A stretch of 20,812 nt of DNA from Alphaproteobacteria bacterium UBA4588 (GTDB lineage: Bacteria > Pseudomonadota > Alphaproteobacteria > Puniceispirillales > Puniceispirillaceae). Positions 1 to 6,673 of the stretch are shown in pieces (the first letter of the stretch is position 1; each line of letters opens with the position of its first letter). The notes below the pieces were generated by a model, which had not been told where the DNA came from, made no database searches, and was given only the letters and a program-made list of their open reading frames with translations. The DNA is taken from NCBI GenBank assembly GCA_002387605.1, contig DGJU01000058.1:12664-33475 (forward strand), in the 5' to 3' direction. Made by a program: the position numbers and the translations under genes.

Positions 1-2
1 TG

Positions 3-1616
3 ATTCAAGGCCTTAAAAATGAGCCTGAAAATGGGCCTGAAAATGGACTGGGCAGGGATGAAAATATCTCTGATAGCATGCATCGGGCAGATGCTATGTT
101 AATGCGGATGAATATGGATCCGGCGCGGATGACTGACGGGCTGTCTGGCGGTGAGCGCAGACGTGTCTCGCTTGCCCGTGCGCTGATTACAAACCCTGAT
201 ATCTTATTGCTGGATGAACCAACAAACCATCTTGATTTACCCACAATCGAGTGGCTCGAGGGGCTGTTGAAGGAACGCGGTGGCGCGCTTGTTCTCATTA
301 GCCATGACAGAGCTTTTTTACGGTCACTCGGTAATGGTATTATCTGGATAAATCAGGGAAATCTGCGCCGCCGCGAAGGGGCGTTTGAGCAGTTTGAAGA
401 CTGGTCAGAAGGCATCATGACAGAAGAGTCAGTCCGGCTGCGAAAGCTTGATAAACGTATTGCAGATGAAACCCGCTGGTCACATCAAGGTATCAGTGCA
501 CGGCGTAAACGCAATCAGGGCCGAATGCGTGAGCTAGCAGAATTGCGGGTTCAGCGTATCCGAGATGGCGGCAGTATGAGCCGCCAAATGTCAATGACAA
601 CCGGCAATGCTGAAGGCGGTGGCCAAGTCGTCTTGGAAGCGCGCAACATAACCATCACCGTCCCCGGCGCCATACCACAGGACGAGCCGCATATGCTTGT
701 CAGTCATTTTAATGCGATTGTTAAACGCGGTGATAGGCTGGGTATTGTTGGGCCAAACGGCGCTGGAAAATCAACACTTCTGCGGGTCATGCTTGGCGAG
801 ATGGAGCCAAGCGCCGGGCATGTGAAAATCGGGTTCGGGCTCCTACCAGCTTATTTTGACCAAAACCGGACACAGCTTAATCCGGACGCTAATCCATGGA
901 CGACCTTATGCCCTGATGGCGGCGAGACCGTTGAGGTTGGCGGAAAGCCGCGTCATGTAACAAGTTATCTTCGTGATTTCCTATTTGATGACCACAAAAT
1001 GACCCAGCGTGTTGGCACCCTGTCTGGTGGCGAGCAAAACCGGTTGATGCTGGCACGGATTTTTGCCCAGCCTCATAATTTCCTAGTTCTGGATGAACCA
1101 ACAAATGATCTGGACCTTGAATCTATGGATTTGCTGCAGGAAGTTGTGGCTGACTATGATGGCACAGTGATGATTGTAAGCCATGATAGAGATTTTCTGG
1201 ACCGCACAGTATCAGGCGTCCTGGCATTTGAAGAGCAGGGTCGTATAACCCCGCATGCAGGCGGCTATTCAGACTATCTCAGTCGCCGCACCGCGCTGGC
1301 CAAAGCAGATAGTAAACAGCGCAAAGCCAAGAAAAAACCAGCTCAGGAAAAACCATCCGGCCCGCAAAAAGAACGGCTCAGCTACAAGCAGACCTATCTG
1401 CTAAAAACCTTACCAGAAGAGATGAGCCGGCTTGAGGCAGCGATTGCCACCGCAGCAGAAAAGCTAGGTGATATGACCTTCTTTGCCAAAGACCCTGATG
1501 CCTATCAAGCACTCTCTGCTCAGATGGATGCTGATAACACAGCCTTTTGCGAAGCAGAGGAAATGTGGCTTGAGCTAGAAATTTTACGCGAGACTATTGA
1601 AGATAATCCCTCCTAG
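3..1616 (+). CDS. uup: ABC-F family ATPase, Uup-like (5' truncated by window edge)
   Basis: The frame is open to the left edge, so the true start and the first Walker A motif lie outside the window. What remains shows the end of the first ATPase domain (signature LSGGERRR near nt 141, Walker B LLLDEPTNHLD near nt 205). It is followed by a charged linker and a full second domain, with Walker A GPNGAGKST near nt 750, signature LSGGEQNR near nt 1020 and Walker B VLDEPTNDLD near nt 1086. There is no membrane segment, as expected for ABC-F proteins, which act on ribosomes or nucleic acids rather than transport. The C-terminal part (about nt 1300-1610) is lysine-rich, then coiled-coil-like with the KERLSYKQ start typical of the Uup C-terminal domain. 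That favours Uup over EttA. The exact substrate is not visible. It ends 96 nt before rnpB and is probably a separate transcription unit. Confidence 0.9.
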   Translation: MQGLKNEPENGPENGLGRDENISDSMHRADAMLMRMNMDPARMTDGLSGGERRRVSLARALITNPDILLLDEPTNHLDLPTIEWLEGLLKERGGALVLISHDRAFLRSLGNGIIWINQGNLRRREGAFEQFEDWSEGIMTEESVRLRKLDKRIADETRWSHQGISARRKRNQGRMRELAELRVQRIRDGGSMSRQMSMTTGNAEGGGQVVLEARNITITVPGAIPQDEPHMLVSHFNAIVKRGDRLGIVGPNGAGKSTLLRVMLGEMEPSAGHVKIGFGLLPAYFDQNRTQLNPDANPWTTLCPDGGETVEVGGKPRHVTSYLRDFLFDDHKMTQRVGTLSGGEQNRLMLARIFAQPHNFLVLDEPTNDLDLESMDLLQEVVADYDGTVMIVSHDRDFLDRTVSGVLAFEEQGRITPHAGGYSDYLSRRTALAKADSKQRKAKKKPAQEKPSGPQKERLSYKQTYLLKTLPEEMSRLEAAIATAAEKLGDMTFFAKDPDAYQALSAQMDADNTAFCEAEEMWLELEILRETIEDNPS

Positions 1617-1675
1617 GCTCGCAGCATTCCCGGCTATGTGATATCTGCCAGATTTATGTGACCTATCTGCCTTAT

Positions 1676-1681
1676 TTGACT
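1676..1681 (+). promoter_or_regulatory. Candidate -35 box (TTGACT) of the rnpB promoter
   Basis: TTGACT lies 31 nt upstream of the predicted RNA 5' end at about 1713, a plausible place for a sigma70 -35 element. No good -10 hexamer is seen at the expected distance; the region 1698-1709 reads only CAGATG-like sequence. The call is therefore weak and rests mainly on position. Confidence 0.3.
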
Positions 1682-1712
1682 TGCCTGCCTTATTTTGGCA
1701 CAGATGCGTGCA

Positions 1713-2100
1713 GGAACAGATGGCTGGATGGCTGCTGCCGGCATGCCGGTGGAGGAAAGTCCGGGCTTCACAGGATCAGGATGCTGGATAACGTCCAGCG
1801 GGGGCGACCCTAGGGAAAGTGCCACAGAAAACAAACCGCATGCCGCCTTTAGGGGCTGTTATGTAAGGGTGAAAAGGTGCGGTAAGAGCGCACCGCAGGT
1901 CTGGTGACAGAACTGGCAGGGTAAACCCCATCCGAAGCAAGACCACATAGGGGCATAGCTGTTTAATCAGCACTGGCGGTCCTGCCAGAGATGCCCGGGT
2001 CGGTCGCATGAGGCATCTGGTAACAGATGTCCCAGATGAATAGTCATCCAGCGTGGCTTATGCCATGCGGACAGAACCCGGCTTATAGGCCATCTGTTCC
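1713..2100 (+). ncRNA. rnpB: RNase P RNA (bacterial type A)
   Basis: This is the catalytic RNA that cuts 5' leaders from pre-tRNAs with the RnpA protein. The universal 5' core GAGGAAAGTCCGGGCT sits at 1752-1767 and the matching 3' core ACAGAACCCGGCTTAT at 2071-2086. Between them are GGTAAGAGCGCACC (near 1880) and GGTAAACCCC (1920-1929), whose GGU is the usual pairing site for the tRNA CCA end. GAAGCAAGACCACATAGGGG follows, as in E. coli M1 RNA. The ends were set by the terminal P1 helix: 1713-1725 pairs with 2088-2100 over 13 bp, with one G-U pair. The length of 388 nt fits type A RNAs. Small reading frames across this region on both strands are not genes. From general knowledge, rnpB often lies near mraZ in alphaproteobacteria. 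Confidence 0.96.
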
Positions 2101-2134
2101 TATTTTACTTATCTGTTAATGCTAAACATCGCAC

Positions 2135-2159
2135 GCGTTATGCTTGGCGAGCATAATGC
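2135..2159. other. Intergenic hairpin, 10-bp stem, 5-nt loop
   Basis: The arms at 2135-2144 (GCGTTATGCT) and 2150-2159 (AGCATAATGC) pair over 10 bp, with one G-U pair and a TGGCG loop. It lies 35 nt beyond the rnpB 3' end. No T-run follows on either strand, so it is not a classical terminator. It could protect or process the rnpB 3' end, or be a protein-binding dyad. The rest of 2101-2289 shows nothing else that can be named. Confidence 0.45.
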
Positions 2160-2289
2160 CTTAATCATGCCATTTTCTGCTCATAGCATCGTATCATAGA
2201 AACACGACCTTTAATCATTCAACAGAAAAACGATTTCAGGTATCTCTGATTGTCGGCAGGGCCGTGTCTCCCTTCCAGACCGTTCCCCT

Positions 2290-2343
2290 CAAAAACGAAA
2301 AACGGCCTTGCTGACAAAACAGCCGCTGGCATAAGAGCGGCCG
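2290..2343 (-). terminator. Probable Rho-independent terminator of the minus-strand lipoprotein gene
   Basis: Reading the minus strand, CGGCC (2343-2339) can pair with GGCCG (2307-2303), and this is followed at once by TTTTTCGTTTTT (2302-2291). A competing inner hairpin pairs 2336-2341 with 2322-2327 (6 bp, 8-nt loop) and is followed by TGTTTTG. The two folds share bases, so only one forms at a time. Both lie directly behind the stop codon at 2359, the expected place. Confidence 0.55.
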
Positions 2344-2358
2344 AAAGATCACCACCTA

Positions 2359-2835
2359 TTAGCCCCCACCAAAGCCTTCATTCGACAAAATGACATACCC
2401 TCTTCCCGCCATACATCTATCAACAATGCCAGTCGGACCAAACTTTGCCATGGTGCGCGAATAATCTACTGCATCAGAACCAGAGGCGCCTGCAATCGCG
2501 CCGCCGTAAATGGCGCCTGTAGTTGCTGTACGCCCCGTATGATAATCATTATTAGCGCCAATAGCATGACCAATGAGCGCGCCAGCTAATATGCCAACAA
2601 TTACTTGTTCAGTTGCCTGCATTTGCTCTTTTTTACGCTGGGCCTCGTAAGTTGCTTGTATCTTCACTCCTAATTCACGGCACTCATAAAGGTCCAACAG
2701 ATAGGTCGCATTATCATATCCCTGCCCCTTAACATCAATGACAGGAGCATAGGAGGCAATTTCTATCCGTTGAGATTCAACTGTTTGACAGCCTGACAGA
2801 AGCATAATGCTGAGCAGAACATATTCTTTCTTCAT
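2359..2835 (-). CDS. Small lipoprotein with glycine-zipper segment, function unknown
   Basis: The 158-residue product starts with MKK, a hydrophobic stretch and the lipobox LLSGC. Cys16 is the predicted lipidation site, so it should be an envelope lipoprotein exported by Sec and processed by LspA. Residues about 78-120 are a glycine zipper: VGILAGALIGHAIG, then a polar loop, then TTGAIYGGAIAGASG. Small glycine-zipper lipoproteins of this kind are common in proteobacterial envelopes, but their roles are mostly unknown. Two further cysteines, C52 (YEC) and C141 (DRCMAGRGY), flank the zipper and could pair. The start is fixed by AGGAG at plus-strand 2844-2848, 8 nt upstream of ATG. The gene points away from mraZ and is the only minus-strand gene here. 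It has its own likely promoter and terminator and looks like a lineage-specific insertion between rnpB and mraZ. Confidence 0.8.
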   Translation of the reverse strand: MKKEYVLLSIMLLSGCQTVESQRIEIASYAPVIDVKGQGYDNATYLLDLYECRELGVKIQATYEAQRKKEQMQATEQVIVGILAGALIGHAIGANNDYHTGRTATTGAIYGGAIAGASGSDAVDYSRTMAKFGPTGIVDRCMAGRGYVILSNEGFGGG

Positions 2836-2898
2836 ACCAAAATCTCCTAATCTGAATGATAAAAAGAGATTTTAGAGGCGTTAACCTTTATCCAAAAG

Positions 2899-2925
2899 AA
2901 TTTAGAACGCATTTTAGGCGGTCAA
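2899..2925 (-). promoter_or_regulatory. Candidate promoter of the minus-strand lipoprotein gene
   Basis: On the minus strand TTGACC (2925-2920) is followed after 15 nt by TAAATT (2904-2899). The -35 match is good and the -10 is fair, but the spacing is 2 nt short of ideal. It would give a leader of about 57 nt before the ATG at 2835. Confidence 0.35.
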
Positions 2926-3052
2926 AATATGCTCTCGAATAGCCATAACGTCAGCTAGTGACCCCCGAATCAAAAATTAATCATAAAATTGAATAGCTTA
3001 AACATCGTTGCTAAAGCAATTTGTCATAAACAGTTGAAATTACGTCTTTTTT

Positions 3053-3116
3053 CCATGCTTTACCATGCAAAACCATTGACGACCATGAAATCCCATGGTA
3101 TCCCATAAGAACCCAA
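3053..3116 (-). promoter_or_regulatory. MraZ operator: seven TGG boxes spaced exactly 10 bp
   Basis: CCAT occurs on the plus strand at 3053, 3063, 3073, 3083, 3093 and 3103, and CCAA at 3113. That is one box per helical turn over seven turns. Read on the minus strand, the three boxes nearest mraZ are TGGGT-N5-TGGGA-N5-TGGGA. This is the known E. coli MraZ site (TGGGN repeats with 5-nt spacers), here in inverted orientation. The four distal boxes keep TGG but not the third G (TGGTC, TGGTT, TGGTA, TGGAA). MraZ forms large rings whose subunits contact successive repeats, so this is very likely the autoregulatory site of the dcw operon. Assignment to MraZ is inferred from motif and location. Confidence 0.85.
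3076..3104 (+). promoter_or_regulatory. Candidate sigma70 promoter of the dcw operon, inside the MraZ boxes
   Basis: TTGACG (3076-3081) is followed after exactly 17 nt by TATCCC (3099-3104), which has a TG extension one base upstream (TGGTATCCC). The -35 is strong and the -10 weak, partly rescued by the extended TG. Boxes three to six overlap both elements, so bound MraZ would block polymerase. The predicted start near 3111 gives a leader of about 110 nt. Confidence 0.5.
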
Positions 3117-3221
3117 ATGAAGGGCAATTTATCTTCTGATCCGCCAAATGGCTGGCTATGAAGAGAAAATTATTAAGTCTTTCAGAGGGGTAGAGCGTAC
3201 GAACAAAACGGGATATGGCAC

Positions 3222-3695
3222 GTGGATCTATTTCTATCCACATTTGAAAACAGGATTGACACGAAAGGTCGGCTTTCTGTGCCGGCGTCCTATCGTGCCG
3301 TACTTGAGAGAAGCCGAAGCCCGCTTTATCTTTACAAGTCTCTGACACTTCCCTGTCTTGAGGGGTGTGGCCCTGAGCGTATTACCCAGATTGTTAATGC
3401 GATTGAAGAGCTAGATAGCCTATCTGAAGAAGCAGAAATCCTACAAACCATGCTTTCCAGCGCGCAGGAAATGCGCCTTGATAGCGAAGGGCGGATGATG
3501 TTGCCAGCTGAGTTTGTTGCTTATGCTGAGCTTGATGGTCAGGCGTTATTCTCTGGTATCGGACGATCTTTTCAAGTCTGGCAGCCAACAGCTTTCCGGA
3601 GTCGTGAGACAGATAGCCGTGCCCGCGCAAAGCGTGATGGTGTGCCATCTCTTCGGCTTCGCCCGCGCAGCACATCTACTGAGGGAGCTGGGTAA
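3222..3695 (+). CDS. mraZ: Transcriptional regulator MraZ
   Basis: MraZ is a DNA-binding protein of the AbrB/SpoVT swapped-hairpin fold that represses its own dcw operon in E. coli. The 157-residue product has the two expected half-domains, each with its DxxxR motif: DTKGR at 13-17 within FENRIDTKGRLSVPASYR, and DSEGR at 87-91 within MRLDSEGRMMLPAEF. The length matches the family (about 150). The start is GTG 3222, giving the family-typical LFLSTFEN opening. A weak GGGA at 3210-3213 is the only Shine-Dalgarno. The ATG at 3214 is out of frame. The basic C-terminal tail from about residue 127 is rich in Arg and Ser. The stop overlaps the rsmH start by one base (TAATG). The upstream box array supports autoregulation. 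Confidence 0.93.
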   Translation: MDLFLSTFENRIDTKGRLSVPASYRAVLERSRSPLYLYKSLTLPCLEGCGPERITQIVNAIEELDSLSEEAEILQTMLSSAQEMRLDSEGRMMLPAEFVAYAELDGQALFSGIGRSFQVWQPTAFRSRETDSRARAKRDGVPSLRLRPRSTSTEGAG

Positions 3696-4657
3696 TGTCA
3701 GACACCAGCTTGCACATCCCTGTCATGCTGGACGAGGTTATCTGCGCACTTGCCCCTGCTGACACAGGTCTTTTTATTGACGCCACATTCGGAAATGGCG
3801 GTTATAGCCGCGCCATTCTCTCTTCTGCTTCCTGTTCTGTTGCTGCAATTGACCGCGATCCGGATGCTATTCTGCGGGGGCAAGAGCTGAATGATGCCGC
3901 GCATGGCAGGCTTTCTCTATTTGAGGGTCCCTTCTCGCAGATGGCAGAGATGATGGAAAATACCCCTTTTGCCAAAGTAGATGGCATTGTCTTTGACTTA
4001 GGTGTTTGTTCAACCCAGCTTGATCAGCCAGAGCGTGGTTTTTCATTCCGTCAGGATGGCCCGCTTGATATGCGGATGTCGAAGGACGGCACCGATGCTG
4101 CGCATATTGTTAATCATTTTGGCGAAGCCGACATTGCCAATATCCTCTGGCGGTATGGCGAGGAGCGTGCTTCACGTCGCATTGCACGCGCTATTGTGCA
4201 GGCCCGCCTTAACGCCCCTATTGAGCGCACGGCCCAGCTTACCAATATTATCCATTCTGTGATGCCGCGCCCAAAGCCTGGTCAGGCTGATAGTGCAACC
4301 CGCTCATTCCAAGCGCTCCGTATCTATGTAAATGCCGAGCTCGAAGAAATTGAAGCAGCGCTTATAGCAGCAGAAAAATTACTCAAGCCGGGCGGCATCC
4401 TTGCTGTTGTCAGCTTTCATTCGCTGGAAGACCGGATTGTAAAACTGTTTCTAGCAGACCGGAGCGGTGCCAAGGCACGCCCCTCACGTCACCTGCCTGA
4501 TGTTGGTAATGAAGCGCCGCCAACCTTCACCCTTACGCCGCGCAAACCTATTCCGCCAACTGACGCAGAAATCGGCATTAACCCGCGGTCCCGTTCAGCT
4601 AAATTACGCGTAGCCCAGCGCACAAATGCGCCAGCACTATTGCAGGAGGTTGCCTGA
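3695..4657 (+). CDS. rsmH: 16S rRNA (cytosine-1402 N4)-methyltransferase RsmH
   Basis: RsmH (MraW) adds the N4-methyl group to C1402 of 16S rRNA in the ribosomal P site, using SAM. The 320-residue protein carries the SAM-binding motif DATFGNGGYS at 29-38. It also has the family signature from DLGVCSTQLDQPERGFSF (from residue 101) to DGPLDMRM (121-128) and the later SFHSLEDRIVK motif. Its length is normal (about 310). The C-terminal NPRSRSAKLRVAQR ending is typical. It overlaps mraZ by one base at its start and ftsL by one base at its end (TGATG), so all three should be translated in sequence. Confidence 0.97.
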   Translation: MSDTSLHIPVMLDEVICALAPADTGLFIDATFGNGGYSRAILSSASCSVAAIDRDPDAILRGQELNDAAHGRLSLFEGPFSQMAEMMENTPFAKVDGIVFDLGVCSTQLDQPERGFSFRQDGPLDMRMSKDGTDAAHIVNHFGEADIANILWRYGEERASRRIARAIVQARLNAPIERTAQLTNIIHSVMPRPKPGQADSATRSFQALRIYVNAELEEIEAALIAAEKLLKPGGILAVVSFHSLEDRIVKLFLADRSGAKARPSRHLPDVGNEAPPTFTLTPRKPIPPTDAEIGINPRSRSAKLRVAQRTNAPALLQEVA

Positions 4658-4971
4658 TGCGAATTGTCATCCTTGCATGCGTAGCCCTTGGCTTATGTGG
4701 TAGCGGTCTCTACATGGTGAAACGTTCAGTTGATGCGCGTTACAAAGAACTCAAACAGCTTGAATACACTATTACCACTGCTGAAGACAGAGCCGCTATT
4801 CTGGCAGCAGAATGGGCCTATCTTAGCCGCCCTGACCGGATTATCTCGCTATCCTCTTCTTTGCTTTCGATGCGGCCTATTGAGCCTGATCGCATTCTGC
4901 CGCTAGACGCTATTCCATTGCGTAGGCCAGCGCCCGCACGCCCCCAGACTGAAGGGGACAGCAATGACTAA
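4657..4971 (+). CDS. ftsL: Cell division protein FtsL
   Basis: FtsL is a bitopic inner-membrane protein that joins FtsB and FtsQ in the divisome and helps activate FtsWI. The 104 residues show one N-terminal membrane segment (about 3-20). A coiled-coil-like stretch follows (about 28-55, KELKQLEYTITTAEDR), then the typical AEWAYLSRPDRI motif at 51-61. The tail is proline-rich. Sequence identity in this family is low, so the call leans on size, topology and position between rsmH and ftsI. A strong AGGAGG 7 nt before the ATG fixes the start. It overlaps ftsI by 8 nt (ATGACTAA). Confidence 0.88.
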   Translation: MRIVILACVALGLCGSGLYMVKRSVDARYKELKQLEYTITTAEDRAAILAAEWAYLSRPDRIISLSSSLLSMRPIEPDRILPLDAIPLRRPAPARPQTEGDSND

Positions 4972-6673
4972 TTGGAAGACAAAGCTGTTACGCTCAATCT
5001 GGCCAGACCGCCCCTTACCGTCCCGCACGCGTATTATTGCCCAGAACCGGCTGGTGCTTGCCGGCATTGTTGCGGGTCTGTGCTTTGTGGGTATTAGCGC
5101 TAAGGCTGTCCATCTTGCGACCAACCTCGATAATAAAAATAGCGTTAGAGGCAACTACAAACAGGTTCAGCAACGCGGCCCCATCCTAGATCGCCGTGGA
5201 AGATTGATGGCGCAGACAGTGCCGATTATGGTGCTGCATGCAGACCCTAAAAAGGTCATGGACCAGCATGAAGTAGCGGAAAAACTTGCGCCGCTCTTAG
5301 GTAAAAAGTCACAGCAGGATATCCTGAACGCCTTATCGCGCAAAGGCCGCTATATTGAGCTTGCCCGGAAAATCACTCCGCAACGTCATGCTGACATTCT
5401 GGCACTTGGCCTGCCGGGTATTTATATCAGTCCATCTGAGACACGGCTCTACCCCCAAGGCGCCGAAGCAGCCCATCTGCTCGGCACAATGGATATTGAT
5501 GGCAAAGGCATTGCTGGTATTGAGAAGCAGTTTGATGAGAGATTACGTGCCGGCAATCCGGTTGCGCTGTCTATTGATTTGGGCGTTCAGGCTGTTGTGC
5601 GGCGCGAACTTCAGCATCAGATTGAGCAGTTTGACGCGCTTGGCGGCGCCGGCCTTGTGCTGGATGTTCGCACCGGCGAGATACTCAGCCTTACCTCATT
5701 GCCTGATTATAATGCCAACCAGTATAGTTCAGCCGATGCTGATGCCCAATTCAATCGCGCGACCAAAGGCGTCTTCGAAATGGGTAGTATTTTCAAGGTG
5801 TTGAACTCTGCTATTGCTCTTGAGACAGGTGTTGCATCGCTTGGCTCATCCTATGATGTAAGCAAGCCACTGCGCGTTGCACGGTTCCGCATTCGTGATT
5901 ACCACCCTTATAATCGTCCGCTTAATTTATCTGAGATTCTTGTCTATTCATCCAATATCGGGTCAGCCCGTATTGCTGAAGATATTGGGGCAGCCGCCCA
6001 GAAAGCCTTTATGGATAGGCTTGGTCTTCTGAAGCGCCCGGCCCTTGAATTGCCAGAAATATCCAAGCCCCTTATCCCGCGTCAATGGGAGCGGATAGCC
6101 TCTATGACAATCTCATACGGGCATGGTCTTTCTGTCTCGCCTGTTCAGGCCGCCGGCGCAATTGCCGCTGCCTCTGGTCATGGGTTTTACATTGAACCTA
6201 CGCTGCTGCGCCGTGCGCCAACAGATACCTTTGAGAAATCGCGTATCTTCTCAGAGGATACCGTTCGCAAAGTGCGCTCCATGATGCGCCTTGCTGTGTC
6301 ACATGAAGACGGCACAGTGAATTTTGCAAATGCACCCGGCTATATGGTTGGCGGCAAAACGGGAACTGCTGAGAAAGTGACCGATAAGGGCTATAACCGC
6401 AAAGCCAACCTTGTCTCGGTTGTTGCAAGTTTCCCTATTCATGATCCAGCCTATCTGATTTTCATCATGGTTGATGAGCCAAAGCCGCAAAAACATTCTT
6501 ATGGCTATGCCACAGCGGGCTGGGTTGCTGCGCCTGCGATAGCGCGCATCGTTACTCAAATTGCACCAATGATGGGCATTCATCCTGTTGACAAGGATTC
6601 GCCAGAAATTCGCCAAAATCTGGAACCAAACATTGTAATTGGTACCGAAGGAGCGATACGTGCATCTTATTGA
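4964..6673 (+). CDS. ftsI: Septal peptidoglycan transpeptidase FtsI (PBP3)
   Basis: FtsI cross-links septal peptidoglycan made by FtsW. The 569-residue product has a short cytoplasmic tail, one membrane anchor (about 26-46) and the pedestal opening RGPILDRRGRLMAQ. A class B penicillin-binding transpeptidase domain follows with all three active-site motifs: SIFK with catalytic Ser275 and Lys278, SSN at 329-331 and KTGTA at 465-469. The length is normal for alphaproteobacteria. The end overlaps murE by 14 nt if murE starts at GTG 6660, and the murE Shine-Dalgarno lies inside the ftsI coding region. Confidence 0.97.
   Translation: MTNWKTKLLRSIWPDRPLPSRTRIIAQNRLVLAGIVAGLCFVGISAKAVHLATNLDNKNSVRGNYKQVQQRGPILDRRGRLMAQTVPIMVLHADPKKVMDQHEVAEKLAPLLGKKSQQDILNALSRKGRYIELARKITPQRHADILALGLPGIYISPSETRLYPQGAEAAHLLGTMDIDGKGIAGIEKQFDERLRAGNPVALSIDLGVQAVVRRELQHQIEQFDALGGAGLVLDVRTGEILSLTSLPDYNANQYSSADADAQFNRATKGVFEMGSIFKVLNSAIALETGVASLGSSYDVSKPLRVARFRIRDYHPYNRPLNLSEILVYSSNIGSARIAEDIGAAAQKAFMDRLGLLKRPALELPEISKPLIPRQWERIASMTISYGHGLSVSPVQAAGAIAAASGHGFYIEPTLLRRAPTDTFEKSRIFSEDTVRKVRSMMRLAVSHEDGTVNFANAPGYMVGGKTGTAEKVTDKGYNRKANLVSVVASFPIHDPAYLIFIMVDEPKPQKHSYGYATAGWVAAPAIARIVTQIAPMMGIHPVDKDSPEIRQNLEPNIVIGTEGAIRASY
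6648..6653 (+). promoter_or_regulatory. Shine-Dalgarno (AAGGAG) that decides the murE start
   Basis: AAGGAG ends 6 nt before GTG 6660. This is ideal spacing and singles out that GTG over the in-frame TTG at 6639, which would place the Shine-Dalgarno inside the gene. Confidence 0.8.

Larger units (their letters stand above)
2836..3221. other. Divergent intergenic region between the lipoprotein gene and mraZ
   Basis: This 386-nt stretch is AT-rich in its left two thirds. It serves both the minus-strand lipoprotein gene and the plus-strand dcw operon. The left part (2836-2930) holds the Shine-Dalgarno and candidate promoter of the lipoprotein gene. I see no named feature from 2930 to 3050. From 3051 to 3116 comes the CCAT array with an embedded promoter. 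The remaining roughly 105 nt form the mraZ leader, in which I see no strong stem-loop. Confidence 0.6.

Noticed and set aside
1695..2009. Reading frames of 70-77 codons on both strands between uup and the lipoprotein gene
   Set aside because: They lie across the RNase P RNA, whose conserved cores and P1 helix fully explain the sequence.
2836..3050. Possible CtrA sites (TTAA-N7-TTAA), for example near TTAACC at 2881
   Set aside because: No full match: the best, TTTT-N7-TTAA, has a poor left half. None is found before ftsZ either.
3053..3116. Short regular repeats resembling a CRISPR or satellite array
   Set aside because: The repeated element is only 4-5 bp at 10-bp period and sits before mraZ, which fits an operator. 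CRISPR repeats are far longer.
6639..6659. TTG start of murE at 6639
   Set aside because: It has no Shine-Dalgarno at proper spacing, whereas GTG 6660 has AAGGAG 6 nt upstream.
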